Assembly: GCA_045863195.1 (NCBI GenBank)
Contig: BTUI01000010.1
Span: forward strand, 1 to 64,000
Source of the DNA: W-Chloroflexi-9 sp045863195
GTDB taxonomy: Bacteria; Chloroflexota; Dehalococcoidia; UBA2979
Direction: 5' to 3'
Length of the DNA stretch: 64,000 nucleotides
Shown here: positions 33,159 to 41,290 of the stretch, in pieces
Numbering within the stretch: the stretch's first letter is position 1
Layout: each line of letters opens with the position of its first letter
Notes under the pieces: generated by a model
The model's database searches: none
Told to the model about the DNA's origin: nothing
The model's input: only the letters and a program-made list of their open reading frames with translations
Program-made: the position numbers and the translations under genes

Positions 33159-33973
33159 CCGCTGCCACCGCCGTGATGATGAAGGAACTCCGGGACGCGG
33201 TGCGCAGCCGCTGGCTGGCGGCGTTCGCGGTCGCCTTCGCCCTCGTGGCGCTCGCGCTCGCCGGGCTCCAGCAGGATGGCGACATCGGCGCGCAGGGGTT
33301 CAACCGGACCACGGCTGGGCTGATCAACCTCGCCCTGCTGTTGGTGCCGATGCTGGCGCTGGCGATGGGTGCGGGCGCGGTTGCCGGCGAGCGCGACCGA
33401 GGCACCCTGACGACGCTGCTGGCGCAGCCGCTGACGGCGACGGAACTGCTGCTCTCCAAGTACGCCGGTCTGAGTCTCGCGATCTGGATGACGGTGGTGC
33501 TGGGCTTCGGCGCCGCGGGCTTCCTCGTCGCCCTCGTCAGCCCGATCCAGGACTTCGGCGGCTACCTGCTGTTCATCGTCCTGGCCGGCGGGCTGGCCAG
33601 CGCCACGCTGAGCCTTGGCGTCCTCATCTCCGTCGTCTCCGAGGGACGGACGAAGGCCGTGGCGATTGCGATGCTGGCGTGGTTTGTCGTCGTGATCTTC
33701 TACCAGCTGGTGGCGATCGGGATCGCGCTCACCATCGCGCCGTCCGGTGGCGCGCTGGTGCTGGCCGCGGTGCTGAACCCGGTCGAGGCGATCCGAATTC
33801 TGGCGGTCCTGAGCCTGGAGCCGGACCTTCGTGTGCTCGGTCCGCTCGGTGCGTATCTGCACACCGAGTTCGGCGTGGGGGGAAGCGCGCTGCTGCTCGG
33901 CGGCGCGACCGTGGCGTGGGCGGCGGTGCCGCTGGCGTCTGCGGTCGTGATTTTCAGGAGGCAGGACATCTAG
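33155..33973 (+). CDS. nosY: NosY ABC permease
   Basis: 272 residues with six predicted membrane spans. MMKELRDAVRSRWLAAFAVAFALVALALAG is the ABC-2 type N-terminus, and GAGAVAGERDRGTLTTLLAQPLTATELLLSKYAGL is the family core. Membrane partner of NosF. A short 32-bp gap leads to the Rrf2 gene on the same strand. Confidence 0.92.
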   Translation: MTAATAVMMKELRDAVRSRWLAAFAVAFALVALALAGLQQDGDIGAQGFNRTTAGLINLALLLVPMLALAMGAGAVAGERDRGTLTTLLAQPLTATELLLSKYAGLSLAIWMTVVLGFGAAGFLVALVSPIQDFGGYLLFIVLAGGLASATLSLGVLISVVSEGRTKAVAIAMLAWFVVVIFYQLVAIGIALTIAPSGGALVLAAVLNPVEAIRILAVLSLEPDLRVLGPLGAYLHTEFGVGGSALLLGGATVAWAAVPLASAVVIFRRQDI

Positions 33974-34005
33974 TCGCGTGAGGCGTGGCTGGAAGGAGGC
34001 CGTCC

Positions 34006-34410
34006 ATGGACCTCGGTCTGGGACAGGCAGGTAGTCATTCGTTGCGCATCGTGATCTACCTGGCGCAGCAGTACGGCGGTGGCCGACGGAAGGCGCGCGA
34101 GATCGCGGACGCGCTGAGCATCCCGGTGAGCCACCTGCCGGTCGTCCTCGCGAACCTCGTCCGGCACGGGATCCTCACCGCGACGGCCGGGCCGTACGGC
34201 GGCTACACGCTCGCGATGCCCCCCGGCCAGCTGACGCTCCTGCAGGTGATCGAGGCGACCGAGGGGATGATCCACGAGCACACCTGCCTCCTCGACGGCT
34301 CCGCGGGCGAGCACGAGGACTGCCCGGTGCATCGGGCGTGGGAGTGCGCGCGAGACTCGCTCGTCTCCACGCTCGACCACACCAGCGTCGCCGATCTCGT
34401 CGGTGCCTGA
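34006..34410 (+). CDS. Rrf2-family regulator with three cysteines
   Basis: 134 residues from ATG 34006, with AGGAGG 6 nt upstream. Winged-helix N-terminus (HSLRIVIYLAQQYGG, AREIADALSIPVSHLPVVLANLVRHGIL, GPYGGYTLAMPP). Cys94, Cys106 and Cys114 are spaced x11 and x7, wider than in IscR or NsrR but in the same region, so an Fe-S cluster sensing NO, O2 or redox state is likely. Being the last gene of the nos operon, it probably controls it. Confidence 0.88.
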   Translation: MDLGLGQAGSHSLRIVIYLAQQYGGGRRKAREIADALSIPVSHLPVVLANLVRHGILTATAGPYGGYTLAMPPGQLTLLQVIEATEGMIHEHTCLLDGSAGEHEDCPVHRAWECARDSLVSTLDHTSVADLVGA

Positions 34411-34417
34411 CGGGCGG

Positions 34418-34441
34418 GCGTGGCCGCCAGGGTGGCCACGC
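34418..34441 (+). terminator. Hairpin after the nos operon
   Basis: GCGTGGCC pairs with GGCCACGC (8 bp) around an 8-nt loop, directly after the Rrf2 stop. Confidence 0.5.
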
Positions 34442-34457
34442 TCCTAGCCGGGCCGGG

Positions 34458-34466
34458 TGCTACTGT
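34458..34466 (+). promoter_or_regulatory. Extended -10 element before an MFS gene
   Basis: TGC-TACTGT, 40 bp before the start codon. The same TGCTACT pattern precedes the MFS gene at 43651. Confidence 0.4.
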
Positions 34467-34506
34467 TCGGCATCCGCTCGCCGCTTGATCCAGCCGAAGG
34501 ACTCCC

Positions 34507-35796
34507 ATGAGGGCCATCGCGCAGCGCCTGCCGTTCCATTACGGCTGGTTCCTGATGGGCGCGGGCGTGCTCTGCAACACGGTCTCGAACTTCGCCACGT
34601 TCTGGGCCGTCTCCATGTGGGTTCCCGCCATCGCCGACGACTTCGAGGTAGCGCGGACGCCCGTGGTGACCGCGTTCATCGGCGGGCAGGCCGTGTCCGC
34701 GCTGGTCGCGCCGTTCATCGGGCGCTATATCGACCGGAACGGCGCGCGCCGGCCGCTGCTGGTGGGATCCGTGGTGTTCCCCGGGGCGTTGCTGCTGACC
34801 TCCATGGCCCAGGGGCTGCTCCTCCTCTACATGGGGTGGATCGTCGTCGGGCTGGTGCGAGGTCTGACGCAGCCGATCCCGTTCAACTGGCTCATGACCC
34901 GGTGGTTTGACGGCCGGCTCCGGCAGTCCGCGCTGGGTGTGCTCACCGTGGGCTTCAGCCTGGGTGGGGCGACCTTCCTGCCGGTGCTCGCGGAGGTGCA
35001 GCGGTCAACCTCCTGGTCCTTCACGATGCAGGTGACCGCCGTCATCGTGTTCGTCCTGCAGGGTGTGACCGCGCTGTTCCTCGTCCGTAACCGTCCGGCC
35101 GACATCGGCATGGTGGCGAACGTTGGTGCGAGCGACCGAGGCCTGGCGCAGGTGCCGGCGGAGCAGGCGTGGGGCTTCACCGCCGCCGCCGCGATCCGTA
35201 CGCCGGCGTTCTGGCTGCTGGGCTTCGCGCTCATGCTCTTCTTCATGGGCCAGGGCTCGGTGACCAACCTCGGGCTGGACTTCTTCCAGAGCCGGGAGGT
35301 GCAGGCCGGCGCGGCGGTGTTCGCCGCGGCGTCCTGGGTACGCACGATCGCGCGCATCCCCCTCGGCGCGACGCTGTCGCGGTACCGCACGCCCTATCCG
35401 CTGGGGGTGATCGTCGCGATCTCGCAGGGGATCGCGGTGGCGGCGCTGCTGCTGAGCACGGATCTCGTCGGGATCAGCATCTTCGTGGCGCTGTGGGGCA
35501 TCGGCGGGGCGTTCGGGCCGATGCTCGAGCCGTTGTTCATCCCGCGCGTGTTCGGCGTGCGGCACTTCGGCGCGGTGAGCGGCAGCGTGGCGCTGGTCGC
35601 GTTCGTCGGCCAGCTGATCGGCTCGATCGGCGGCGCGTTCCTGTTCGACGTAACCGGGTCGTACTCGATCCCGTACTGGCTCTACACGGGCGGCTTCGGC
35701 GTCGCGGCGCTGCTCTTCCTCGCGGTGCGATGGGCGGAGGCGCGCCCCGGCCACATCGCGAAGGCGGAGGCGATGGGCCGGCCCCCGAGCGGGTAG
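34507..35796 (+). CDS. MFS transporter, monocarboxylate-type (YGW family)
   Basis: 429 residues and 12 predicted membrane spans. N-terminal FHYGWFLMGAGVLCNTVSNFATFWAVSMW and loop GRYIDRNGARRPLL match the MCT/oxalate-formate-like MFS branch. Probably imports or exports an organic anion; the substrate cannot be read from sequence. It has its own promoter-like element and follows the nos terminator, so it is not part of that operon. Confidence 0.88.
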   Translation: MRAIAQRLPFHYGWFLMGAGVLCNTVSNFATFWAVSMWVPAIADDFEVARTPVVTAFIGGQAVSALVAPFIGRYIDRNGARRPLLVGSVVFPGALLLTSMAQGLLLLYMGWIVVGLVRGLTQPIPFNWLMTRWFDGRLRQSALGVLTVGFSLGGATFLPVLAEVQRSTSWSFTMQVTAVIVFVLQGVTALFLVRNRPADIGMVANVGASDRGLAQVPAEQAWGFTAAAAIRTPAFWLLGFALMLFFMGQGSVTNLGLDFFQSREVQAGAAVFAAASWVRTIARIPLGATLSRYRTPYPLGVIVAISQGIAVAALLLSTDLVGISIFVALWGIGGAFGPMLEPLFIPRVFGVRHFGAVSGSVALVAFVGQLIGSIGGAFLFDVTGSYSIPYWLYTGGFGVAALLFLAVRWAEARPGHIAKAEAMGRPPSG

Positions 35797-35814
35797 GCGA
35801 CTCGCCGTGGCGGG

Positions 35815-37221
35815 TTAGAGTGCGACCACCTGGCTGCGCTCCGGCAGGTACGTATCCCATCCCAGTTCGCGCTGCACCGCTCGGCTGAGGGCGGCGGATG
35901 CTTCCGGCGTGCCGTGGGTGACGAACACCAGCCGGGGCCGGTGCTGCATGCCGCCGAGCCAGCGGAGGAGATCCTCCCGGTCCGCGTGCGCGGAGAACTC
36001 CTCGATCTGCTCGACGCGCGCCCGTACCGGAACGTGTTCGCCGAACAGGACGATCTCGTCGGCGCCTTCGACGATCCGCCGTCCGAGCGTGCCCGGCGCC
36101 TGGAACCCCGTGAACAGGATCGTGCACTCGGGCCGGGAGGCGTTGTGGAGCAGGTGGTGCCGGATCCGCCCACCGTCGCACATGCCGGCTCCGGCGATCA
36201 CGATGTGGGGCGCCTCCACCGCGTTGATTGCGCGCGATTCCTCGGAGGTGTCGGTCACGCGCAGCGTCTTGAACTCGAAGCGGGAGTCGCCCGTCCGGAA
36301 GCCCTCCGCGACATCGCGGTCGAGGAGGTCCGGGAAGTCGCGGAAGACGCGCGTGACGGCGATCGCCATGGGGCTGTCGAAGTAGACCGGGGCGTGCGGG
36401 ATCAGCCGCTGATCGAGGAGGCGACGGAGGTGGTACAGGACCTCCTGCGATCGCTGCACCGCGAAGGCGGGGATGATCACGTTCCCGCCCCCCATCACCG
36501 TGCGGGTGATCACGTCCGCGAGGCGCGCCTCGATGTCGCCGGACGGGTGGGTGCGGTCACCGTACGTCGACTCCACGACCACGTACTCCGCCTCCGGGGC
36601 GCGCGACGGGTCGTGGAGGATCGGCCGTCCCCGACGGCCGAGGTCGCCCGAGAAGAGGATGCGGGCACGCTCGTTGCCCTCGGTCCACTCGATCAGCGCG
36701 CTCGCCGAGCCCAGGATGTGCCCGGCGTCCCGGAAGGTGAGCGAGATCCCGCGCGTGAGGCGCGTGGTGCCCCCGTACTCCGCGGTCTGCACCTGCTGCA
36801 GCGCCTGCGAGACATCGGCCGCCCGGTAGATCGGCGGCGGCCCCTCCTGCGACCGGCGGTGCGACCGGTGGTGGTGGCGTGCGGCGATCTCCGAGTCGTG
36901 CTCGGCGATGCGCGCGACGTCCTCCCAGACGATCTCGAGGAGCGCGGCGGTCGCCGGGGTGCACCAGATCGGCCCCCGGAAGCCATCGTGCACCAGCCGC
37001 GGGACGTAGCCACTGTGGTCGATGTGCGCGTGTGTCACGACGATCGCGTCGAGGGTGGCCGGGTCCACCTCGAACGGCTCGAGGTTGATCGGCTCGACGT
37101 CCGGCTCCTGGAACAGTCCGGCGTCCACGAGGATGCGCATGCCGCCGATGGTGAGCAGGTAGCGCGAGCCGGTCACGGTGCCGGCCGCCCCCAGGAACTG
37201 GATCGTCGCGTCCATCGCCAT
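35815..37221 (-). CDS. Beta-CASP metallo-beta-lactamase RNA-processing nuclease
   Basis: 468 residues from ATG 37221, with GGAGGG upstream. MBL motifs THAHIDHSGYVP, DAGHILGSAS, LFSGDLGRRG; beta-CASP motifs VVVESTYGDRTHP, IIPAFAVQRSQEVLYHL, DSPMAIAVTRVF, GFQAPGTLGRRI and the RMMBL end EFSAHADREDLLRWL. This is the YSH1/CPSF-like bacterial exoribonuclease family. Convergent with the MFS gene, 18 bp apart. Confidence 0.93.
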   Translation of the reverse strand: MAMDATIQFLGAAGTVTGSRYLLTIGGMRILVDAGLFQEPDVEPINLEPFEVDPATLDAIVVTHAHIDHSGYVPRLVHDGFRGPIWCTPATAALLEIVWEDVARIAEHDSEIAARHHHRSHRRSQEGPPPIYRAADVSQALQQVQTAEYGGTTRLTRGISLTFRDAGHILGSASALIEWTEGNERARILFSGDLGRRGRPILHDPSRAPEAEYVVVESTYGDRTHPSGDIEARLADVITRTVMGGGNVIIPAFAVQRSQEVLYHLRRLLDQRLIPHAPVYFDSPMAIAVTRVFRDFPDLLDRDVAEGFRTGDSRFEFKTLRVTDTSEESRAINAVEAPHIVIAGAGMCDGGRIRHHLLHNASRPECTILFTGFQAPGTLGRRIVEGADEIVLFGEHVPVRARVEQIEEFSAHADREDLLRWLGGMQHRPRLVFVTHGTPEASAALSRAVQRELGWDTYLPERSQVVAL

Positions 37222-37340
37222 GCCGCGGCCCTCCGTGCTCGCCCCTCCTCGGAGGCGTTGCTCGGCACAGTGTGCCACCCGCCACCGGTGCCGGCGCGGG
37301 ACGTTGGTCGCCCGGTGGGCGGGCCCGGATCCACGCTTGT

Positions 37341-37346
37341 TATCAT
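37341..37346 (+). promoter_or_regulatory. Candidate -10 box before the SDR gene
   Basis: TATCAT, 52 bp before the start codon, in the gap between divergent genes. No good -35 box. Confidence 0.3.
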
Positions 37347-37397
37347 CCCGCCGCTGCGCCCTGGATGGGACGCGCGGACGCCAAGAAGGAGCATGTG

Positions 37398-38324
37398 ATG
37401 CCGAACCACCTGGACGGGAAGACCGCGATCGTGACGGGAGGCGGCCGGGGCATCGGGCGCGGCATCGCCCTCGCGCTGGCGGAGCAGGGTGCGCGCGTGG
37501 TGGTGAACGACTTCGGTGGCTCGGTGGAGGGTACCGGCGCCGACACCTCGCCCGCGGACGACGTGGTGGCGGAGATCCGCCGGCGGGGCGGCATCGCGGA
37601 GCCGAACTATGCGGATGTCTCCGACCACCGCGCCGCGGAGGCGCTGGTTGGCCAGGCGATCAACACGTGGGGGCACCTGGACATCCTCGTGAACGTCGCG
37701 GGCATCTTGCGCGAGCGGATGATCTTCAACATGACGGAGGAAGAGTGGGACGCGGTGATCCGCGTCCACCTGAAGGGGACGTACAACACGACCCACTTCG
37801 CATCGATCCACTGGCGCTCCACGCGCCGAGGCGGGTCGCGGCTGATCAACTTCACCTCCACGGCCGGCATCAACGGCTCGCCGGGCCAGCCGAACTACGC
37901 CGCCGCGAAGGCCGGCCTGATCGGCTTCACGAAGTCCTGCGCGAACGCGCTCGGCCGGTACGGGGTCACCTCCAACGCCATCGCCCCGGGCGCCGCGACG
38001 CGCATGACGGACCGAGGCCGCGCGAACGCGGACGCCACGCGTTCCGGCAACGCGGAGAGCGCGCGCGTGGCCGGGACGGAGCGCGACCCGGAGAACGTGG
38101 CGCCGATCGTGGTCTACCTGTGCTCGGACGCCGCGGCCAACGTGAGCGGGCGCACCATCGGCGCGTCCGGCTACCGGGTGAGCCTCTACAGCGACATGGA
38201 GATCGAGCGCGAGATCTACAACGACGGCCCGTGGGACATCGACCGGCTGTTTGAACTCGCGCCGAAGTCGATCTTCCGCGGCCTGGAGCCGCCGAGCGGC
38301 GACGCGCTCCGCATCGGCGCGTAG
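37398..38324 (+). CDS. Short-chain dehydrogenase/reductase
   Basis: 308 residues from ATG 37398 behind AAGAAGGAG. Cofactor motif TGGGRGIGRG, NVAG, catalytic Ser in FTSTAGI and YAAAK. Longer than the usual 250 because of a C-terminal extension (SLYSDMEIEREIYNDGPWDIDRLFELAPKSIF), as in SDRs that act on larger acyl or steroid-like substrates. Likely in one transcript with the alpha/beta hydrolase gene 34 bp downstream. Confidence 0.9.
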   Translation: MPNHLDGKTAIVTGGGRGIGRGIALALAEQGARVVVNDFGGSVEGTGADTSPADDVVAEIRRRGGIAEPNYADVSDHRAAEALVGQAINTWGHLDILVNVAGILRERMIFNMTEEEWDAVIRVHLKGTYNTTHFASIHWRSTRRGGSRLINFTSTAGINGSPGQPNYAAAKAGLIGFTKSCANALGRYGVTSNAIAPGAATRMTDRGRANADATRSGNAESARVAGTERDPENVAPIVVYLCSDAAANVSGRTIGASGYRVSLYSDMEIEREIYNDGPWDIDRLFELAPKSIFRGLEPPSGDALRIGA

Positions 38325-38358
38325 CGGCGTCAGGCTGACGAGCGGCGAGGAGGCTGCG

Positions 38359-39207
38359 ATGGCGACCGAGGTTCACGAAGTAGAGGTGCAGGAGGGCGTC
38401 GTCTTCGGACGCGGCGGTGGCCGTGACCTCCGCTGTGATGTCTACCGACCGGCCGGTGTCGCCGGGCCGCTCCCCGCCGCGCTCGTGTTGTACGGCGGCG
38501 GCTGGGTGCGCGGCAGTCGCGAGGCGGTGCGCGAGCAATCGCGCCGCCTCGCCGAGCGCGGCTTCGTCGCGGTGGCCGGGGAGTACCGGCTGTCCGGCGA
38601 GTCGCGCTGGCCGGCGCACATCCACGATGTGAAGGCCGCGCTGCGCTGGATGCACGCGAACGCCGCCACGCTCGGCATCGACGCGTCGAAGATCGCGGCG
38701 GTGGGGTTCTCCGCCGGCGCGCACCTGTCGCTGCTGGCGGCGGGGACGCCCGGCGACCCGCGCTTCGCCGGCGATGGCGGCAACCCCGGCGCGTCCGAGG
38801 CGGTGGCCGCGGTGGTGGCGTTCTACCCGCCGGTGCACTTCCACATGCCGGGGGAGAAGCGGAGCGGTGCTTCGCCCGCCACGGCGCTGGCCGCCGACCT
38901 CACCGCCCAGGAGGCGGAGACGGCCGCGCCGATGACGTACGTCTCCCCGGCATACCCGCCGACGATGCTGCTGCACGGCACCGCCGACAAGGTGGTGCCG
39001 GTCTCCGCCTCGCTGCGGATGCAAGAGGCGCTGAGCGCGGTGCGCGTGCCGGTGGACCTGCGCCTCTACCACGGGCTGCCGCACGGCTTCCCGCGACTCC
39101 CCGGCCTGATGGAGGTCGCGATGACGGACGTGGCGTCCTTCCTGGACCGCGTGATGGTCGCGCCGGAGCGGTACGTGATCGACGGGACGATGCCGCCGGG
39201 CACCTAG
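38359..39207 (+). CDS. Alpha/beta hydrolase (carboxylesterase/lipase-like)
   Basis: 282 residues from ATG 38359 with GAGGAGG upstream. Oxyanion segment YGGGWVRGS, nucleophile elbow GFSAGAHLS, Asp in HGTADKVVP and His in HGLPHGFPR give a full catalytic triad. BD-FAE/HSL-like esterase. Follows an SDR, so the pair may process an ester-containing metabolite. Confidence 0.9.
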   Translation: MATEVHEVEVQEGVVFGRGGGRDLRCDVYRPAGVAGPLPAALVLYGGGWVRGSREAVREQSRRLAERGFVAVAGEYRLSGESRWPAHIHDVKAALRWMHANAATLGIDASKIAAVGFSAGAHLSLLAAGTPGDPRFAGDGGNPGASEAVAAVVAFYPPVHFHMPGEKRSGASPATALAADLTAQEAETAAPMTYVSPAYPPTMLLHGTADKVVPVSASLRMQEALSAVRVPVDLRLYHGLPHGFPRLPGLMEVAMTDVASFLDRVMVAPERYVIDGTMPPGT

Positions 39208-39220
39208 TACCGTCGTCCGC

Positions 39221-39421
39221 ATGACGGCCACCGACGAGGAACGCGACCGCCTGCTCGCCCGATACCGCGAGGCGCTCGCCGAGATCGCCCGGCTCTCGCA
39301 GCCGGACGACCTCGGCGCGGGCGAGCGGACGGCAAGGCTCGCCGGGCTGGCTGCCTGGCAGGCCGAGGCCGACCGCCTCCACGCGCTCCTCGCCACCGGC
39401 GGGGACGCCCCACCGCGCTGA
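39221..39421 (+). CDS. Small charged helical protein, unknown
   Basis: 66 residues, mostly two amphipathic helices rich in Arg, Glu and Ala (EERDRLLARYREALAEIARL and LAAWQAEADRLHALLATG). No cysteine or signal. RBS is weak. It begins 13 bp after the hydrolase stop; the strand-consistent helical pattern makes it plausible but not certain. Confidence 0.5.
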   Translation: MTATDEERDRLLARYREALAEIARLSQPDDLGAGERTARLAGLAAWQAEADRLHALLATGGDAPPR

Positions 39422-39429
39422 CCGGACGG

Positions 39430-39435
39430 TACGAT
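39430..39435 (+). promoter_or_regulatory. Candidate -10 box before yciH
   Basis: TACGAT, 23 bp before the start codon; no clear -35 box. Confidence 0.25.
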
Positions 39436-39458
39436 CGAGGCGGATCGGTGGAGGCGAG

Positions 39459-39827
39459 ATGCCCGGGGAACGCGAATCACGGCTGGTCTACTCCACGGAC
39501 GGCGAGCGTGTCGTCCAGGCCAGGTCGCGCCCTGCGCCGGGCTCGAAGGCTGCGCCGTCGAAGCAGCCTGCGCGCACAGACCCGGACGATGGGTTCGTGC
39601 GGGTGCGGCGCGAGAAGTCCGGTCGTGGCGGCAAGACCGTCACCACCGTCACCGGCGTCCGTGGCTCCGAGCGCGACCTGGACGACCTGCTGAAGGTACT
39701 GAAGCAGCACTGCGGCGCGGGCGGCACGCGCGAGGGCGCCACTCTGGAAATCCAGGGCGACCATCGCGACCGGCTTCACGCGAAACTCGTCGCGCTCGGC
39801 CACCGCGTCAAACTCGCCGGGGGCTAG
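39459..39827 (+). CDS. yciH: YciH/SUI1-family translation initiation factor homologue
   Basis: 122 residues. Basic, Lys/Arg/Pro-rich N-terminus, then the SUI1 fold: VRVRREKSGRGGKTVTTVTGV, DLDDLLKVLKQHCGAGGT, LEIQGDHRDRLHAKLVALGHRVKLAG. Related to eIF1; in bacteria YciH affects initiation fidelity under stress. Single gene with hairpin downstream. Confidence 0.93.
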   Translation: MPGERESRLVYSTDGERVVQARSRPAPGSKAAPSKQPARTDPDDGFVRVRREKSGRGGKTVTTVTGVRGSERDLDDLLKVLKQHCGAGGTREGATLEIQGDHRDRLHAKLVALGHRVKLAGG

Positions 39828-39839
39828 CCGGGCCAGTCG

Positions 39840-39855
39840 CCGGACCCCCGTCCGG
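39840..39855 (+). terminator. Short hairpin after yciH
   Basis: CCGGAC-CCCC-GTCCGG, a 6-bp stem 13 bp after the stop. Weak. Confidence 0.35.
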
Positions 39856-39874
39856 GGACGGCAGGAGCGAAGGG

Positions 39875-39889
39875 CGTAGACTGCCGCGA
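39875..39889 (+). repeat. 15-bp promoter-like repeat, copy 1
   Basis: CGTAGACTGCCGCGA, containing TAGACT as a possible -10 box, is found here before one MFS gene and again at 41234-41248 before the next. Confidence 0.4.
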
Positions 39890-39933
39890 TTCCCGGTGCC
39901 CGCGTGGCGCGGCCCGGTAGAAGGCCGCGTCCT

Positions 39934-41238
39934 GTGCTGCGCTGGATCTCCGAACGCATCTACTACGGCTGGGTGATGGTGGGCGCGGCGCTCGCGATCA
40001 ATGCCGTCTCGTCCACCGTGAACCCGGTCGTCTTCTCCTTCATGATCGGCCCGATGGCGGACGACCTGGGGATCCCCCGGAGCGAACTCGCCTGGTCGTT
40101 CACGCTCCGGCTCGTCGCGGCGGGCCTGGTGGGGCCGTACCTCGGCGTCCTGATCGACCGCCACGGCACGAGGTGGATCGGAGCGGGGAGCGGCGCGCTC
40201 GTCGGCACGATGTTGCTGCTGCTCGCGATGTCGCACGACCTCTGGGTGATCTACCTCGTCTTCGCCGTCTCGGGGCTCGCCGGCCTCGGTGGGCCCAGCG
40301 GGCAACTGCTGACGCAGGTCCCCCTCGCCAAGTGGTTCGTCGCGAAGCGCGGTCGTGCGCTCGCCATCGGCACCATGGGCATGGCGGCGGGCACCACGGT
40401 CGCGATTCCGGTCACGCAGTGGCTCATCGAGGGCCACGGCTGGCGGACGACGAACGTGATCTTCGGCCTCGTCGTCATGGCAGTGGTGATCCCCGTAAGC
40501 GCGATCTTCGTGCGCCGCACCCCGGAGGACATCGGCCTGTTCCCGGACGGCGCGGACACGCCGCCGTCCGAGGTCACCGGGCAGTCGCCTCACCTCGCCC
40601 ACCTCACCACCACCGAGGACTGGACGGTGCGCGAGGCGATGCGCACGCGGTCGATGTGGCTGCTGCTGGTGGCGCTGGGGATCGCGGGCGTGGTGCTGAC
40701 CGGCACGCTCGTCTACCGCGTCGACTTCTGGCGTGACACGGGCATGTCGCCCGGCCTCGTGGCGCTGGGCACCACGCTCGATCCTCTGACGGTGGTGTTC
40801 TCCGTGTTCGCCTTCGGGCTGGTCGCCGACCGCGTCCCCGTCCGCTACCTCGGCTTCGTGGGCCTCGGTGGCCTCGCGGCCTCCACCGTGCCGATGATCC
40901 TCACGGATGGCGAGGCGTACACGATCGTGCTGCACAACGTCCTGTGGGGCGCTGCTGCCGGCGGCTTCATCACGCTCAACAACCTCGTCTGGCCGAACTA
41001 TTTCGGGCGGGAGTTCCTCGGCGCGATCCGTGGGGTCGTGCTGCCGGTCTCGATCGCCGCATCGGGCATCGGCGCGCCGCTGTTCGGCTACATCCTGGAC
41101 GCTGGTGTGGAGCCGCGCCGCCTCTGGTTCGCCGCGACGGTGACCTTCGCGCTCGCCGCCGTGCTCGTGCTCCTCGCGCGCCCGCCAAGGCGTCCCGCCA
41201 CGGGCGTCGGGCACGCGCCTGCCGCGATCGTGACGTAG
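39934..41238 (+). CDS. MFS transporter, monocarboxylate-type
   Basis: 434 residues from GTG 39934, which has AGAAGG 9 nt upstream; an in-frame GTG 30 bp earlier is possible. Twelve membrane spans. ISERIYYGWVMVGAALAINAVSSTVNPVVFSFMIGP is the YGW-type N-terminus shared with the MFS protein at 34507-35796, so the two are related carriers. Substrate unknown. Confidence 0.87.
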   Translation: MLRWISERIYYGWVMVGAALAINAVSSTVNPVVFSFMIGPMADDLGIPRSELAWSFTLRLVAAGLVGPYLGVLIDRHGTRWIGAGSGALVGTMLLLLAMSHDLWVIYLVFAVSGLAGLGGPSGQLLTQVPLAKWFVAKRGRALAIGTMGMAAGTTVAIPVTQWLIEGHGWRTTNVIFGLVVMAVVIPVSAIFVRRTPEDIGLFPDGADTPPSEVTGQSPHLAHLTTTEDWTVREAMRTRSMWLLLVALGIAGVVLTGTLVYRVDFWRDTGMSPGLVALGTTLDPLTVVFSVFAFGLVADRVPVRYLGFVGLGGLAASTVPMILTDGEAYTIVLHNVLWGAAAGGFITLNNLVWPNYFGREFLGAIRGVVLPVSIAASGIGAPLFGYILDAGVEPRRLWFAATVTFALAAVLVLLARPPRRPATGVGHAPAAIVT

Positions 41239-41248
41239 ACTGCCGCGA
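41234..41248 (+). repeat. 15-bp promoter-like repeat, copy 2
   Basis: Identical to 39875-39889. It overlaps the stop codon of the preceding MFS gene and lies 43 bp before the next start. Confidence 0.4.
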
Positions 41249-41290
41249 GCCCGCCACCGGGCACCGGCCGACGAGGGGACGACGAGCGAC

